From: Rebecca billardiae RCC1528
Taxonomy: Eukaryota; Haptophyta
NCBI GenBank assembly: GCA_965240325.2
Contig: OZ251226.1
Location: forward strand, 1,116,001 to 1,180,000
DNA length: 64,000 bases
Direction of reading: 5' to 3'
A program made the position numbers and the translations under genes. Shown here one piece after another: positions 20,301 through 31,494 of the stretch; within the stretch, counting starts at the first letter, position 1; each line of letters begins with the position of its first letter. Below the pieces are notes generated by a model. It had not been told where the DNA came from. It ran no database searches and saw nothing but the letters and a program-made list of their open reading frames with translations.

Positions 20301-21996
20301 ACGCACACACACGCGCGCACGCACACACACACACACACACGCACACTCGCGCACACACGCGCACACACACGCGCGCACTCACACGCGCACACACGCGCAC
20401 ACACACGCACACACGCGCGCAGGAGCACGTGTGGGGGCACACCTTCTTCGAGCGAGCCGCAATCTCGGCGGTCGAGATCTACCTGCAGATCCACGACACG
20501 CGCAACCCGACGTCGGAGGGCGCGGCGGAGGGCGCGGCGGGGGCGGAGGCGGAGGGCGGCGAGGCGGACGCCGCGGCGCGGAAGAAGGCGGCGTCCAAGG
20601 CGCGCAAGGCGGCGGCGCGCGCGGCGGAGGCGGCGGCGCGCGAGGAGGCGACCAAGGCGGCGGCCGCGGCCAAGCCCTCCGCGGGCAAGGATGGCGGCGC
20701 CAAGGGCGCTCCGGCGAAGAAGCAGGTCAAGGTGTGCCCACTGGCCGCCGCGCTCGCGGCCGTGCGCGCCGTCCGGCGCGACCCACGCCGCCGCACGCGG
20801 CACGCCCTCCGTCCGGGTCCAAGCCCGCCCTCTGCTCACGCGCGCCCCCGCCCGCCGCCCTCCGCGCGCCCCGCAGGCCGACGGCGAGAAGAAGGAGCCG
20901 GACTTGGATCCGGACGGGGCCAAGCTCGCCGCGACAGAGACGCCGCTCACCGAGGCCTCGCGATTGCTCCGGACTCTGCTGGTGCGCGGCGGTGGCGGCG
21001 GCGCGCCCAGACCTGCGGGGATGGGCGTTGGCCTGGGTGGCCGGCGCGCGGCGCGCGCGCTGCGCCACGCGGAGGGCCCGCGCGCACGGTGCAGTCGCGC
21101 ACGCCGCCAGTGCACCGCGGCGCGCGCGCGCTGTGTGCGCGAGATGTGATCTCAGGGCCAACGCAGTGGGGACGGGGCCGGGCCGTTGCCGCGCCGAGCC
21201 GCCGCGCCGCAGCCGCCCGCCCGCTCGCTCACTGTGCGCCGCCGGGCCTGCCCGTCCCATGACGGGCTTGCGCGCCGCGCGCCGCGTGCCGCGCGCCGCC
21301 TCGCCACAGGTGCACTCGGCCGCCTCGCTGCAGGTGCAGCTGTGCACGCTGGAGGTGTACAGGCGGAAGGGGCTCCTGCTGCTCGCGCTGCGCGCGCTCA
21401 AGAAGGCGCTCGACCTCGCCGGCCCGGCCGAGCCGCGCGTGCACAGGGCGACCGTCCGCCTCTTCGAAGCGGTCGAGGAGCGCCGCGGCGGCGGCGGCTC
21501 GGCGGAGCCGGCGGCGGCGGCGGCGGCGGGCGCGGGCGGTGAGAATGGCGGCGCCGCGGCGGCAGCCGGCAGCGGCGAGGTGCGCACGGGGCCACTCGAC
21601 CCCGCGGTGCGCTCGGTGCTCGACGTGCAGCGCGCGCAGCTCGTCGCCGTCGACGGCCAGCCGGCGACCCTGAGCGCGTTCAACGACGCCTATTGCGCGG
21701 CGCACGCGCGCGCGTCGGCCGCAGCGTGCGTCGCCGCGGCGGAGATGTGCACCGCGCTCGAGCCGAAGCGAGCGGCGGAGGCCGCGAAGCTCGTCGCCGC
21801 GCTGCCGCTCGGCGCCGGCGCGTGCGAGCTCGCCGACGCGGTGGCCGCGCACCGGCTCCTGCTGCGCGAGCCGTTCAGCCGAGATGCGCCGGGCGCGGCG
21901 GCCGAGCTCGCGCGCCGCTGCGCCGAGGGCCGCTTTGCAATGTCCTCTCACTTCCGCGACGCGACGGCCGCGCCGGGCGGGGCAGCCGCATCATGA
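17385..21996 (+). CDS. NAA15: NAA15, auxiliary subunit of NatA N-alpha-acetyltransferase
   Basis: Seven exons (17385-17435, 17597-18920, 19490-19695, 19907-20092, 20423-20731, 20877-20981, 21310-21996), all phases consistent, give 955 residues. The start MPQPLPPKENALFK and the blocks HPDHGETLAMRGLILNC, SHVCWHVFGL.HRSDRDY and FDFHTYCLRKMTLR.YV.LLR are diagnostic for NAA15. The protein is an all-helical TPR array that anchors the catalytic subunit NAA10 on ribosomes so that nascent N-termini are acetylated. The Lys/Ala-rich stretch before TPLTEA corresponds to the charged linker of animal NAA15, but here it is mainly Ala/Lys. Slightly longer than the human protein because of Gly/Ala/Pro inserts. 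Introns contain telomere-like and CA repeats. Confidence 0.95.
19408..19436 (+). repeat. interstitial telomere-type repeat (CCCTAA x4) in NAA15 intron 2
   Basis: Four perfect CCCTAA units followed by CCCC lie about 50 bases upstream of the acceptor at 19488. In the sense orientation each unit carries CTAAC, a branch-point-like motif. Confidence 0.9.
19861..19894 (+). repeat. degenerate telomere-like C-rich repeat in NAA15 intron 3
   Basis: CCAACCCTACC-type units repeat just upstream of the acceptor at 19905. They are similar to, but more diverged than, the array in the previous intron. Confidence 0.65.
20262..20420 (+). repeat. CA/CG microsatellite at the 3' end of NAA15 intron 4
   Basis: Nearly 160 bases of ACAC and GCGC alternation run up to the acceptor at 20421. 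Sense orientation is CGCACAC, as at the 3' end of anoctamin intron 5. Confidence 0.9.
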
Positions 21997-23056
21997 CCGT
22001 CGCTCAACCGCGGCCGGCCTGAGCGGATGCGCCGCCCAGCTGGACGGATCTGCGCGAGCCAGGCTCAGCCTGACGCGTGCCTGGCGCCATCACCATGCTG
22101 CTGCTAGTGGATGGGCGCATCATTGCGGTGGTATCAGGTATGGTCGTGTGCGTGCGTGCACAGACGACCGCTGGCAGTCTCTCCGGAGTCGCTTGACTCT
22201 GGCGGCTCGTCTGAGTGACGCCGGACGAGGGGGCGCGGCTCGGGCGCCGACTCGGTCGGAGGGCATTCATCAGCCTGATCGGCTGATGCTCATTGGCGGC
22301 GCCGGCGAATCAGTGTCACGCACTATACTCCCGGGATCGGCCGTGCTGCCAGCTGCGCCGGCCGGGCCATTATATATATATATATATATTATCATTGGCA
22401 TATATAAATATTGCGCGTCTGCTGATTGACTACACTTGATGTTGGCACTCATTTAATACATATAGGCTGCTGATGGCCGTGTTTACTGCAGTGCGTGATG
22501 ACGATATGATATATATATATATGACATATATATATGCATGATGCTGATGGGAAGTGAGGTGAGACCGGTTGCCGGGCCCGACACAATTAGTGACAATACG
22601 ACTGCCTTTCCGCATCTGACAGTGCGCGCCGCACACGAAATTAATATAATGCGCGCTACGTACATATCATCAATAATAATAATAATTCGGAATAAACTCG
22701 CGCGTGGCACGACAAAGTTAAACATACGCTATACTGCTGGCGCGCGTCGTGCTCATCCCGTCACAGCGCGCACAGCAAGCAGTAGTTCTGCTTCGTCGAT
22801 CGCCGCCGCGTATGACAATGCCGAGCATGACGATGCACATGATGATGATGATGATGATGCCAGCATCATAGCAGTCGTGATGATGACGCTGCTGTCGGCA
22901 GCGCAGCGCGATTGCGCCGCGGCTGGTCAGTGTTGCCGTCGCCAGGCGGCTTCCGCGGCCCGGCGGGCGAGACACGCCGCCTCCGCTGAGCGCGACGATC
23001 GGCTCGCCGCCACCAGCTGGCTGCGGCGGTGCCCCCGCGCGCCGCGCGTGGCAAGC
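21997..23056. other. AT-richer convergent intergenic island
   Basis: About 1.06 kb between the NAA15 stop and the PFK-2 stop (convergent genes). It contains several TATATA runs (near 22371-22390 and 22508-22532), AATAAT triplets near 22670 and a GATGAT run near 22840. No convincing gene. Confidence 0.6.
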
Positions 23057-26000
23057 CTAGCCGTCGGAGGTGGTCCCGCCTTCGGTCATCCCGACAAGGT
23101 CTGTGAGCGACTCGACGTTGGCGGCGTCGATGCGGCGCGCGCCCGGCGCGACGGCGAGCGGTGACTTGGCCTTGACGCGCGTGCCGCCCTCGCTCGGCGT
23201 CGAGCCGTGCTGGCTGCCGGGCTCGCTGCTGTCTTCTGCCTCACGCCCGGCGTTCGCGAGGTCGAGCGCGGACGACTCGTTGCGGTGCATCCCGCCGCCC
23301 GGCATCTCGACCGGCGCGAGCAGCGGCGTGCGCACCTCCAGATACGGCCCGCCCACGGTCGGCTGCAGCTCGATCACGGTGTGGAGCGGCACCTCGATCT
23401 CGGGCGCCTCACTCACCGGCCGGTTGAGGAAGTAGCAGAGCAGCACCTGCGAGCGCGCGCACAGCGCGCGCGGGCGCACGCGCGCGGGCGCGTGAGTGTG
23501 TGTGGGTGTACAGGGCTGCGCGCGCTCGAGGGCTGGCCGCGCGCGGCGGGGCGGGTGCGGTTCAGGGTGTGAATCAGGGTTCGGGTTCAGGGGTAGGGTT
23601 GGGGGATTGGGGCGCACCTGCAGCACGGAGACGTGGGAGACGACGAGCACGGGCATCGTCTGCTGCTCAATCTCAATCAGGACGGGCTCGAGCCGGTTCA
23701 TCAAGTCGCGGTAGCACTCGCCGCCTGTGCAGGGGCCGGCGCGCGGCAGGGCGCACAGCACAGAGCGCCGTCAGCCGCCTCGGCCCGCGGCGCGGCGGGC
23801 GCGGTGCCGCCGCCATCACCGCCGCGCGCGCCACAGCGCAGCATAAATTCCCCTTCATCACGGGCTCCGGGTGGTCAGACTGGCGGCCGAAGCCTCCAGC
23901 CCTACGCATGCGCGCACCCGGGAAGCGCGTGTTGTAGACATCCTGCGTGAAGCGCTCATACCACTTCGGGTCGTGCTCGGCGATCTCCTCCATCGTGCGG
24001 CCCATGTGCTCGCCCTTGTCCAGCGGCGTGAGCATGAAGTACTCCTGCGGGCGATGCGGGCGATGCGGGCGATGCGGGTGAGGCGCGGAGCGGCCGGGCG
24101 CGACCCGCCCAATCACAGCGGAGCAGCGAGCGGGTCCGGTCTGTGCCACGAGCCGGCGGCCGCGTGGCACGACAGCGCACACACACGCCGGGTCCGGCGT
24201 GTGCGCGCGCGCGCGCACGCCACGCCGCGCGCGCACGCCACGCCGCGCGCGCACGCCGCGCGCGCACCTCGCGCGAGCTCGGCGTCTTGAGCCGCGAGAC
24301 CGTCGCGTTCGCCCGCGGCAGCGTGCTCGTGATCACCTTGAGCTGAGCGCCCGGATTCACCAGGCCGTTGGCGTTGCGCACAACGGACGCCTGCCACTTG
24401 TTGGTGAGCCGGCGGTTGCTGCGCGCGGGGCGCGGGCCGGGCGGGGCGGGGCGGGTGTGAGCAGCGCGCAGCGGAGCCGTGCGGCGCGCGCGCGCGCGCA
24501 CGGGAGATTGCACGCGAGATTGTGCGCGAGATTGCACGCGAGATCGTGCGCGGCGCAAGCCAGCGCGCGAAGAGCGCGGGCCGCGGCGCGCGCGCGCTGG
24601 CGGGTGCGCGGACGCTCGCGCGCGCGCGCACCGGCGCAGCCGTGAGTCCTTCTCCGCCCACTCGCGCCCGCCCGTCGGCGTCGGCGAGATGAAGGATGAC
24701 TGGCGGCGGGAGAAGGCGTCTTCAAAGTCGGTCGACGTCGACGTCTGACGCGACGTCTCGAGTGGCCCGCCGGGGCCCGCGAGCACGCTCGGCGACGGGA
24801 GCGAGCCGACCAGCGAGCCCTCTGCGTCATGGTAGGTGGCCAGCGGCGACGGGAGGGCGGAGCCGTAGTCCTTGGGCAGCGAGCCCGAGCCAGGGAGGCT
24901 CGGCGGCTTGTCGTCGTACTGCAGCGCACTCGACCCCGGGATCGGCTGCGGCTCGGAGCCGGAGCCGGCAGCGGCGGCGGCCTGGGGGGCGCCGCCGGTC
25001 TCGAGCTCGGGCTGCTCGGGCTTCTTGTGCTCGGGGCCGCCGGCGAGCGCGGCCCTGAGCGAGACGCGCGGCGAGTTCGCGAACGCCGACTCGTCCACCT
25101 CCGTCGTGGGCGGCATGGCGCCGAACGTCGCGTAGCGCGTGCGCGGCAGGACTGACTCAAGGGCTTGCGACGCGATCTCTGTCGAGCTGCGCCGGCTCGG
25201 GTCGTGCGAGGGCGGCTGCGAGTCGTCGCCGCGGCTCGAGCACGGCTCCGTCGTGCCGTACTTCTGCTGGTGCGCCTCCACCGCCGCCTGCACCACCGCG
25301 AAGAAGTCCGTGTGGTTCCCTGAGCGCGTGTACCGCCGCTGCACGGCCGCCGGGTCGCCCTCAATATCTTGGAAGGCCTTAGTCTGGTCGCGGATGTAAT
25401 CGGCAAGGACCTCGGAGAAGGCCTGGCCGGTCTCGGTGAGCTGCGCCATGGGCGAGCCGATGGAGGAGTGGGTGTTCGAGGTGCGCAGCCCCACGCCCTC
25501 GCCCGCGCGCACCAGCCAGATCGGCCGCGGGCCGATGTGCACCGCCATCAGGTAGGGCAGAATGCTCTGCGCGACGCGGCCGTAGCAGCCCGACACAAAC
25601 ACCTGCGACGACATGTTCCACAGCTTGATGTACGAGTAGTCGACGCCCTCCGCGATGGTCTCGTACACGGCCTCGTACTTTCCTATGCGCGCGCGCAAGT
25701 CCGCTAGCGCCTCCTCCTCCGTCATGCTGCGCACCGCCGCGCGGGGCAGGCGCGTGAGCGCGCGCGCGCGGCGGCTTTGCGCGCGCGCGCGCCGCGCGCG
25801 CGGCGCCGCGCCGCGCGCGGTGCGCGAGGGTGCGCGTGCGCGCGCGCGCGAGCGCGCACCCGAAGAAGTCGGGCGAGCCGGACACCTTGCACCGCATGTT
25901 CTCCTCGAGCACGTCCTGGTTCGTGCACAGCGTCTCGATGAAGCAGATGCCGAGGTCGAGCGGCGACGACTTGCACACGCGAATGATGAGCTGCCGCCGG

Positions 26001-26635
26001 TCCTCGGTCGAGTTGGTCGCGTCGAAGATGCCGATCTCGCCCTCGCGCATCATCCACTGGAGCATGTCGTTCAGCGCGGCGCGCGCCACCGCCTCGCGCT
26101 GCGCCTTCGCCGCGTCGTTGTGCGGGTCAAAGAAGTCCGACTTTCCGGACTGCTGAACCTCGACCGCCTCGCGCCGGTACTTGCCCACGTTGAACACGCG
26201 TGTCGGGTGGCCCTTCCACGAGAGGAACTGCTCGAGCCGGCGCGAGATGAAGGACTTGCCGCGCGCGGGGAGACCGACCATCACGAAGACCAGGTGCGAC
26301 TTCTTGTTCGTCCGGTGGTGCCGCGTCGACATCTCCTTGCGAAAGGGCTTCACACCCGATCGCGGCCGCGCAATCGCAGCCGCCTTGCCCTCGTAGTACG
26401 CAGCGGCGTTCGCGCTGGCGTGCGAGGGCTCACTGTTCGAGCGCTCGGGCATCAAGAGATCCGGCGCGGCGCTGTCCATCTTCGCCGCGATGCTCACACT
26501 CGTGCTCGGCGGCTCGCTGGAATGATGCGCGCTGGGCGTTTGCGGCTGCGACGCATTGCCCACCGGCGGCGACGTCTCGCTCCTCGGCCCGACAGTCGCC
26601 TCCGCCGTGAAGACGGGTGCTGGCGGCTGGCTCAT
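23057..26635 (-). CDS. 6-phosphofructo-2-kinase / fructose-2,6-bisphosphatase with degenerate phosphatase active site
   Basis: Six exons (26635-25860, 25726-24632, 24418-24268, 24044-23918, 23724-23618, 23446-23057) give 881 residues with matched phases. The kinase half is intact: Walker A GLPARGKS at 121-128, FNVGKYRREAVE, then FDATNSTEDRR. The C-terminal histidine-phosphatase half is recognisable (LDKGEHMGRTMEEI, GECYRDLMNRLEPVL, VVSHVSV, PLHTVIEL), but the RHGE nucleophile motif reads RAGEG (Ala333) and the Glu of the usual EIDAG motif is replaced (PLDKG). The second His (VVSHVSV) is kept. A long Ser/Pro-rich insert of about 200 residues with SRRSS- and SRRQS-type phosphosites interrupts the phosphatase half. 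The enzyme should make but not break fructose-2,6-bisphosphate, the regulator of glycolysis and gluconeogenesis (inference). Confidence 0.9.
23562..23612 (-). repeat. degenerate telomere-like repeat in PFK-2 intron 5
   Basis: Plus-strand GGGTTCAGGG-type units, hence CCCTGAACCC in the sense strand, lie soon after the donor of the exon ending at 23618. Same repeat class as those in NAA15 and the anoctamin gene. Confidence 0.6.
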
Positions 26636-26997
26636 CGGCCCGCGAACTCGCTCGGCGCGGCGTGCTCAGGGCCTCCTTCCAGCGTCGCCTCGTCGGCACT
26701 CCGCGGGAGTGCACCACTCGCGTCAGGCCCAGTGCTCGGCCTTCGGACCCGCTTTGATGCCTGATGGCGCAAATGGACGTGAGCGACTGAGCGCCCAGCT
26801 TATTACCCGCTTGTTGGTGTGATAAATAAGCAGCGAGTGACGGTGAAGGTCCGGTGGCCTGCAAGTTCCGCCGTCGTCGTCGGCTAAAAGACTCGGCACT
26901 ACTCGCACGCAACTCGCAATTCGCACACTTGCGCGGGAAACATCGGCGCGTCCCGTGCCGGCTGTTGGGACCTGTGCTCCGCGTGTCGCGCGCAACC
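26636..26997. promoter_or_regulatory. divergent promoter region between PFK-2 and the small orphan gene
   Basis: 362 bases lie between two divergent ATG codons. No TATA box is obvious; a short AT-rich segment (GATAAATAAGC) sits near 26820. Promoter role is inferred from gene orientation. Confidence 0.35.
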
Positions 26998-27444
26998 ATG
27001 GCACAGCCGTCGGGGGGCTCGTCGTTCATGTCGAACATGTGGAAGTTCTTCCAGGAAATGACGGGTCATGGAGCGACGGACGGCACGTCCACCGACGGCG
27101 GTGCCGCGGCAGGCGGCGGCGGCGGCAGCGGCGGCAGCGCAGCAGAGACCTTCCACGAAATCTTCAACTCGCTGCTTGGCGCGCAGAAGGGCCACGTGAG
27201 CAACGGGTACTTCCACCACGCCGGGCAGAACGACGAGGGCTTGTTCTGCATGGAGACGAAGATGGCGCCCTCCAAGATGGCCGAGTACTTCACGGCCAAC
27301 AATGGCGATGTGTCGCTAGGCAAGTGCTCGGAGGATCCACAGTACTCGGGCGCAAACTGGGACCTGCAGGGGACACAGAGCTTCCGTGTGCAGAACAAGT
27401 TCTACGCCGACTTTAGTGATCCCGCGAGTGTCGTCTCAGAGTAG
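26998..27444 (+). CDS. small orphan protein, 148 residues
   Basis: A single open frame from ATG 26998 (context CAACCATGG, favourable). An upstream in-frame extension exists, but it is Arg-rich and less protein-like. The protein begins MAQPSGGSSFMSNMWKFFQEM, has a Gly/Ser-rich linker around residues 30-45, and then a well-structured-looking part (TFHEIFNSLLGAQKGH, YFHHAGQNDEGLFC, SKMAEYFTANNGDV, FRVQNKFYADF). No signal peptide or membrane span is seen. I do not recognise the family. The aromatic-rich, low-bias second half and good start context argue that it is a real gene. Confidence 0.6.
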   Translation: MAQPSGGSSFMSNMWKFFQEMTGHGATDGTSTDGGAAAGGGGGSGGSAAETFHEIFNSLLGAQKGHVSNGYFHHAGQNDEGLFCMETKMAPSKMAEYFTANNGDVSLGKCSEDPQYSGANWDLQGTQSFRVQNKFYADFSDPASVVSE

Positions 27445-28429
27445 CTGCGCAGGCGCGCAGCTGCGGATGGCCCGCGGTGCGCATTCGCCATGGTTGTGGT
27501 AATAATGCGCGGTAACTACTACAGAGCAGTCGACTACACCGCCGCATACGCTGCGCGCCCCGCCTTCACACGAGATCGCGCCGCAGTGTATGTTGGTGAT
27601 GCGCGATGCAGCTGTTGCCTGCGACAGCTGCAGCCTGCTGGGCGCGCTCGCGGAAGTTGGGCAGGCAGTACGCCCCTCTGCCGCCGACTGACGTCAGTGA
27701 CGCCGTGCCGCGGTGGCCGAGTTCGGCTGCCGCACCTGGCAGCCTCGGCAGCCGCTGCTGGCTGCGCCCGGAGTCTCGGGGCCCGTGCCAAGTAGGCTGT
27801 GGCTGCGTACGTATCCCCAAGACGGCCACGACCCGACTACATTTTGTATTATTTAAATATATATAAATAATATACGCTGCTGTATTAAAGAGTGAAAGTC
27901 AGTCAGACCGAGTCCGAGACTGCCGCCGGCGGCGCAGGAATTATTGAACTCACATGATCCGATACTACTAGATCTATTATGGCGGGCCGTATTTATGTTA
28001 ATAAATTAATATATATATATATATATATTCTGCTACTAATAAATATCGCGAAAGTCTTACGAGTTACGTACGGGCCGCAACCGTGAATGAACCGCGACTC
28101 AGTCTCACTCATGCACTGTGTAACGAACTGACAAGCTGCCTATTTAGCCTAACTAACATGAGGTCGGACTACTCGGACTAGCTTAGGTCTAGGTGTTAGT
28201 TAGGACCTGACCCTGGACCGCTCGGATGAATAACGAGCGCGGACCGCGGGACCGCCTGCGGGAGAATCCCGGCGCAGTCCGGCGGTCCGGGCTGAGTCTG
28301 CTGGCGGGACTTCGATATCGTCTGCTGCTGCGGCCGCGGGGATCAATCACATCACAGCACGGCGCGTCAGGGGCGTTCCCCGCACAGGTCATGCGCTAGG
28401 CTGTCCGACTCTACACTGCTGTGTAGAGG

Positions 28430-28825
28430 CTGCCGAAAGTCTGCTCTAGCGGGACCCCCGCGCACTGGGGTCGTTCCGGGCGCGAGCTCGGCGGGGACGT
28501 GGCGAGCGGGTCGGTGCGCGCCGTGGGCTGGGTGTGCGATTTTACCAACGTATCGGTCGACCTGACCCTCCCCGTCGCGCCGCTCTTGCCCTCGTGGCCT
28601 CTCTTCCCCCCAACACGGGTGCGCGCAGCCGCTTGAACAGCCTGGCTGCAGGTCGTTCACAGACGGCAGGCCGCGTGCAACCTGCGCGGGTGAAGAGGGG
28701 TGGCTTGTTGCGTGGTTACGCGGCTGACGCCCGTGTGTGGCCTTGCGAGCCTTTGTGTGCGAGGTTACTTGCCCACATCTGCTCTCGCGTGTCATGCGCG
28801 CGTGCAACGAACACTATGCCGTATG
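28430..28825 (-). repeat. left arm of a large inverted repeat (about 390 bases)
   Basis: Its reverse complement closely matches 30005-30392, for example in the stretch around CGGTCGACCTGACCCTCCCC. Similarity ends abruptly after ACTTTCGGCAG. Spacer of about 1.2 kb. Confidence 0.85.
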
Positions 28826-30004
28826 CGACCCGCCTTGCAGCAGCCGAGGCCACTGCCACTGGCTATCCACGTCGCGCGCGAGATCGTCGACATTCTGACG
28901 GGCTCGCATCCAGGCGAGTGCAAGTGCGCGCGCTGCGTTACGTTCCTCCCGTCCACTGGAGGTGTGCACTGTGAAGCGGAGTCCAGCAGCCAAAACGACA
29001 TGGGCATCTGACTCGTCATTCGTGTCAACCTGTGACGACGGGCATCGCGCCAGGCTGAGAGGCCAGTGCCCAGGATAGCTCGGGTGATGGGGCACCGCAC
29101 GTCTGATCATCGGATGGCAGATGAAGTCAGCAACGTACTAGATCAAGCGTCGGCTTGTCCACGTCGCCGGCGCGGTGTGCGCACTCTCCTGCTGCCGCTG
29201 CTGCACTACAGCGCTACTGTACTCTGACAATTCTAGGATTTAAAGACACATCAGGTATGAGGACGCAGCTCTCCTGATTCGTCTGTCGAAGTACTGATTG
29301 GAGGCGGAGGATGTGAGCGCGTTAGCCGCGGATGAGGGAGTCGTCGCCGATGCTGATCACTGAGATGCCGCGCGCTGTGACTTGCAGTCGTCGGTCGTCA
29401 CGCCGTTGCCGCCGTCGGACGGTCGGTCCCGGCTGACGAGTGACGGTCCGAGTTGATGCAGTAAGCTAGTGAGAGTAGTCTGCGTGGATGCTCACGCCAG
29501 CCGCCGGTGCGGTCGGGGATGGCGCTCAGCCTAGCCGTGGGGGAGGTAGTCGGCCTGGCCGGCGGGCGGGGTTGCTCAATATTCGTTTCTTTTAATATTT
29601 TATTCATCGCCGTGGATTTAATTTTAAACCCGGCCACGCTAACGACATGACCTTGTGGCGCGTTGCGTCGGAGAACGGGACGGCAGCCTGCCCGCTCGGA
29701 GCGTGCTTGTACGCCACAAGCATGCGGGCGACGATGCTTGATGATTCCCACTCTCGCACCGGAGCTGTGAGTCTGTGTAACACAGTGACGCGGGAGCCGA
29801 GGGTGACTCGACGGGCAACTTCAGGAATGCACCTGCCAGAAGCACTGCCTTCAATATCAAGCACGCAGATGGCAAAGACGAGGGCCACAAGCATGCGACA
29901 GAACATGTCAACGATATGGCGTCACCGTCTTAGTGCCTGCAGTGGCCCCACGCTGGCCCAGCTGGCAGCAGGTGGACAAGCGCAAGCGCAGCGGAGATCC
30001 GATG

Positions 30005-30392
30005 GTGTACGTTACACGCGCGCATGACACGCGAGAGCGGATGTGGGCAAGTAATCTCGCACACAAAGGCTCGCAAGGCCACATATGAGCGTCAGCCACG
30101 CAACCACGCAACAAGCCACCCCTCTTCACCCGCGCAGGTTGCACGCGGCCCGCCGTCTGTGAACGACCTGCAGCCAGGCTGTTCAAGCGGCTGCGCGCAC
30201 CCGTGTTGGGGGGAAGAGAGGCCGCGAGGGCAAGAGCGGCGCGACGGGGAGGGTCAGATCGACCGATACGTTGGTAAAATCGCGCACCCAGCCCGCGGCG
30301 CGCACCGACCCGCTCGCCACGTCCCCGCCGAGCTCGCGCCCAGTGCAGCCCCAGTGCGCGGGGGTCCCGCTAGAGCAGACTTTCGGCAGGCC
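30005..30392 (+). repeat. right arm of the large inverted repeat
   Basis: Reverse-complement partner of 28430-28825 with scattered substitutions. No transposase-like frame lies between the arms, so a non-autonomous foldback element or a local inverted duplication is the simplest reading. Confidence 0.85.
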
Positions 30393-30512
30393 CCCCGTAG
30401 CCAGCGGAGGGGGGCCGGACAGGCTAGTCATGCGCCAATAAAAACTCACGCGCGAAAACAAAGCGCGGAAAATGAAAACGCGCTTGGCGCGAAGGCGCGC
30501 TGGCGTCGATGG

Positions 30513-30828
30513 GCGCTTGGCGCGCGCGCGGCGCGGCGCGCTGCGGCCGTCGAGTTGCCGTGCGAAGGCGGCGCGTTGCTTGCGTGGCATCGGAACACGA
30601 CCATGCTCCGCACTGCGCCCCGCAGCTTGCTCCTCGTCGACTTTGCCGCGCCTACGATCAGCGCGCATGCGAGCGTCGCGTCGGAATGAGCAGCCCGCGC
30701 CGGCCTCAGCCGTGAGCGCCCGCCTGGCGCGCGATGCGATCAACTCGGGGCACGAGCTGCGGCTGAGCGAGGAAGCATGTGCCTGCGCGCAAGCCGCGCC
30801 GCCTTGAGACATCGATCGTGCGCGTTGA
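30513..30828 (-). repeat. left arm of a second, near-identical inverted repeat (about 310 bases)
   Basis: Reverse complement of 31107-31413 with only a few mismatches in the parts compared, including the whole stretch from CACGATCG to the GACGGCCGCAG region. The spacer is about 280 bases. Confidence 0.9.
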
Positions 30829-31106
30829 TGCAGCTTCAGACGGCTGTCAACGAATGCCGATCAGCCTGCACGAGCCTTGCATGCAGTGGAGATGAAACAA
30901 CAGACCGTGAGCGCCCTGAAGCGATGAATAGGAGTCTTCGGGTTGCGTGTGCGCGCAGTGACTCGTGTACATCCATGCATCGCCTGCGCGCGTGGCTGCC
31001 GTCATGCCATGCTTGAGTAGTTGCGCTGATGAGGAGTCCTTTCAAGGGCACCGCGACATTCGCAAGGGCAAGAAGAATAGTTGCGTGCAAGGTGCATGCC
31101 CTGCTC

Positions 31107-31413
31107 ACGATCGGTGTCTCAAGGCGGCGCGGCTTGCGCGCAGGCACATGCTTCCTCGCTCAGCCGCAGCTCGTGCCCCGAGTTGATCGCATCGCGCGCC
31201 AGGCGGGCGCTCACGGCTGAGGCCGGCGCGGGCTGCTCATTCCGACGCGACGCTCGCATGCGCGCTGATCGTAGGCGCGGCAAAGTCGACGAGGAGCGAG
31301 CTGCGGGGCGCAGTGCGGAGCATGGTCGTGTTCCGATGCCACGCAAGCAACGCGCCGCCTTCGCACGGCAACTCGACGGCCGCAGCGCGCCGGGCCGCGC
31401 GCGTGCCAAGCGC
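31107..31413 (+). repeat. right arm of the second inverted repeat
   Basis: Partner of 30513-30828. With the short spacer, a transcript across the unit would fold into a long double-stranded hairpin. Confidence 0.9.
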
Positions 31414-31442
31414 TGGTGCGCTGCAGTCCGGGTTGGCGGCCG

Positions 31443-31494
31443 CCACTGGCGCAGCGCCAGTCCGGGAGGGTTTTGGCCCCCAGGGGGCCAAAAC
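31443..31494. repeat. two adjacent perfect hairpins
   Basis: ACTGGCGC-A-GCGCCAGT at 31443-31459 is an 8-base perfect stem with one loop base. It is followed by GGGTTTTGGCCCCC-A-GGGGGCC... at 31466-31494, a 14-base perfect stem. They sit just beyond the second inverted repeat. Confidence 0.9.

Noticed and set aside
28367-30812. Long open frames on both strands encoding the same peptide-like text
   Set aside because: They are the two arms of inverted repeats read on opposite strands; no family resemblance, no consistent start, Arg/Pro-rich composition typical of noncoding GC-rich DNA.
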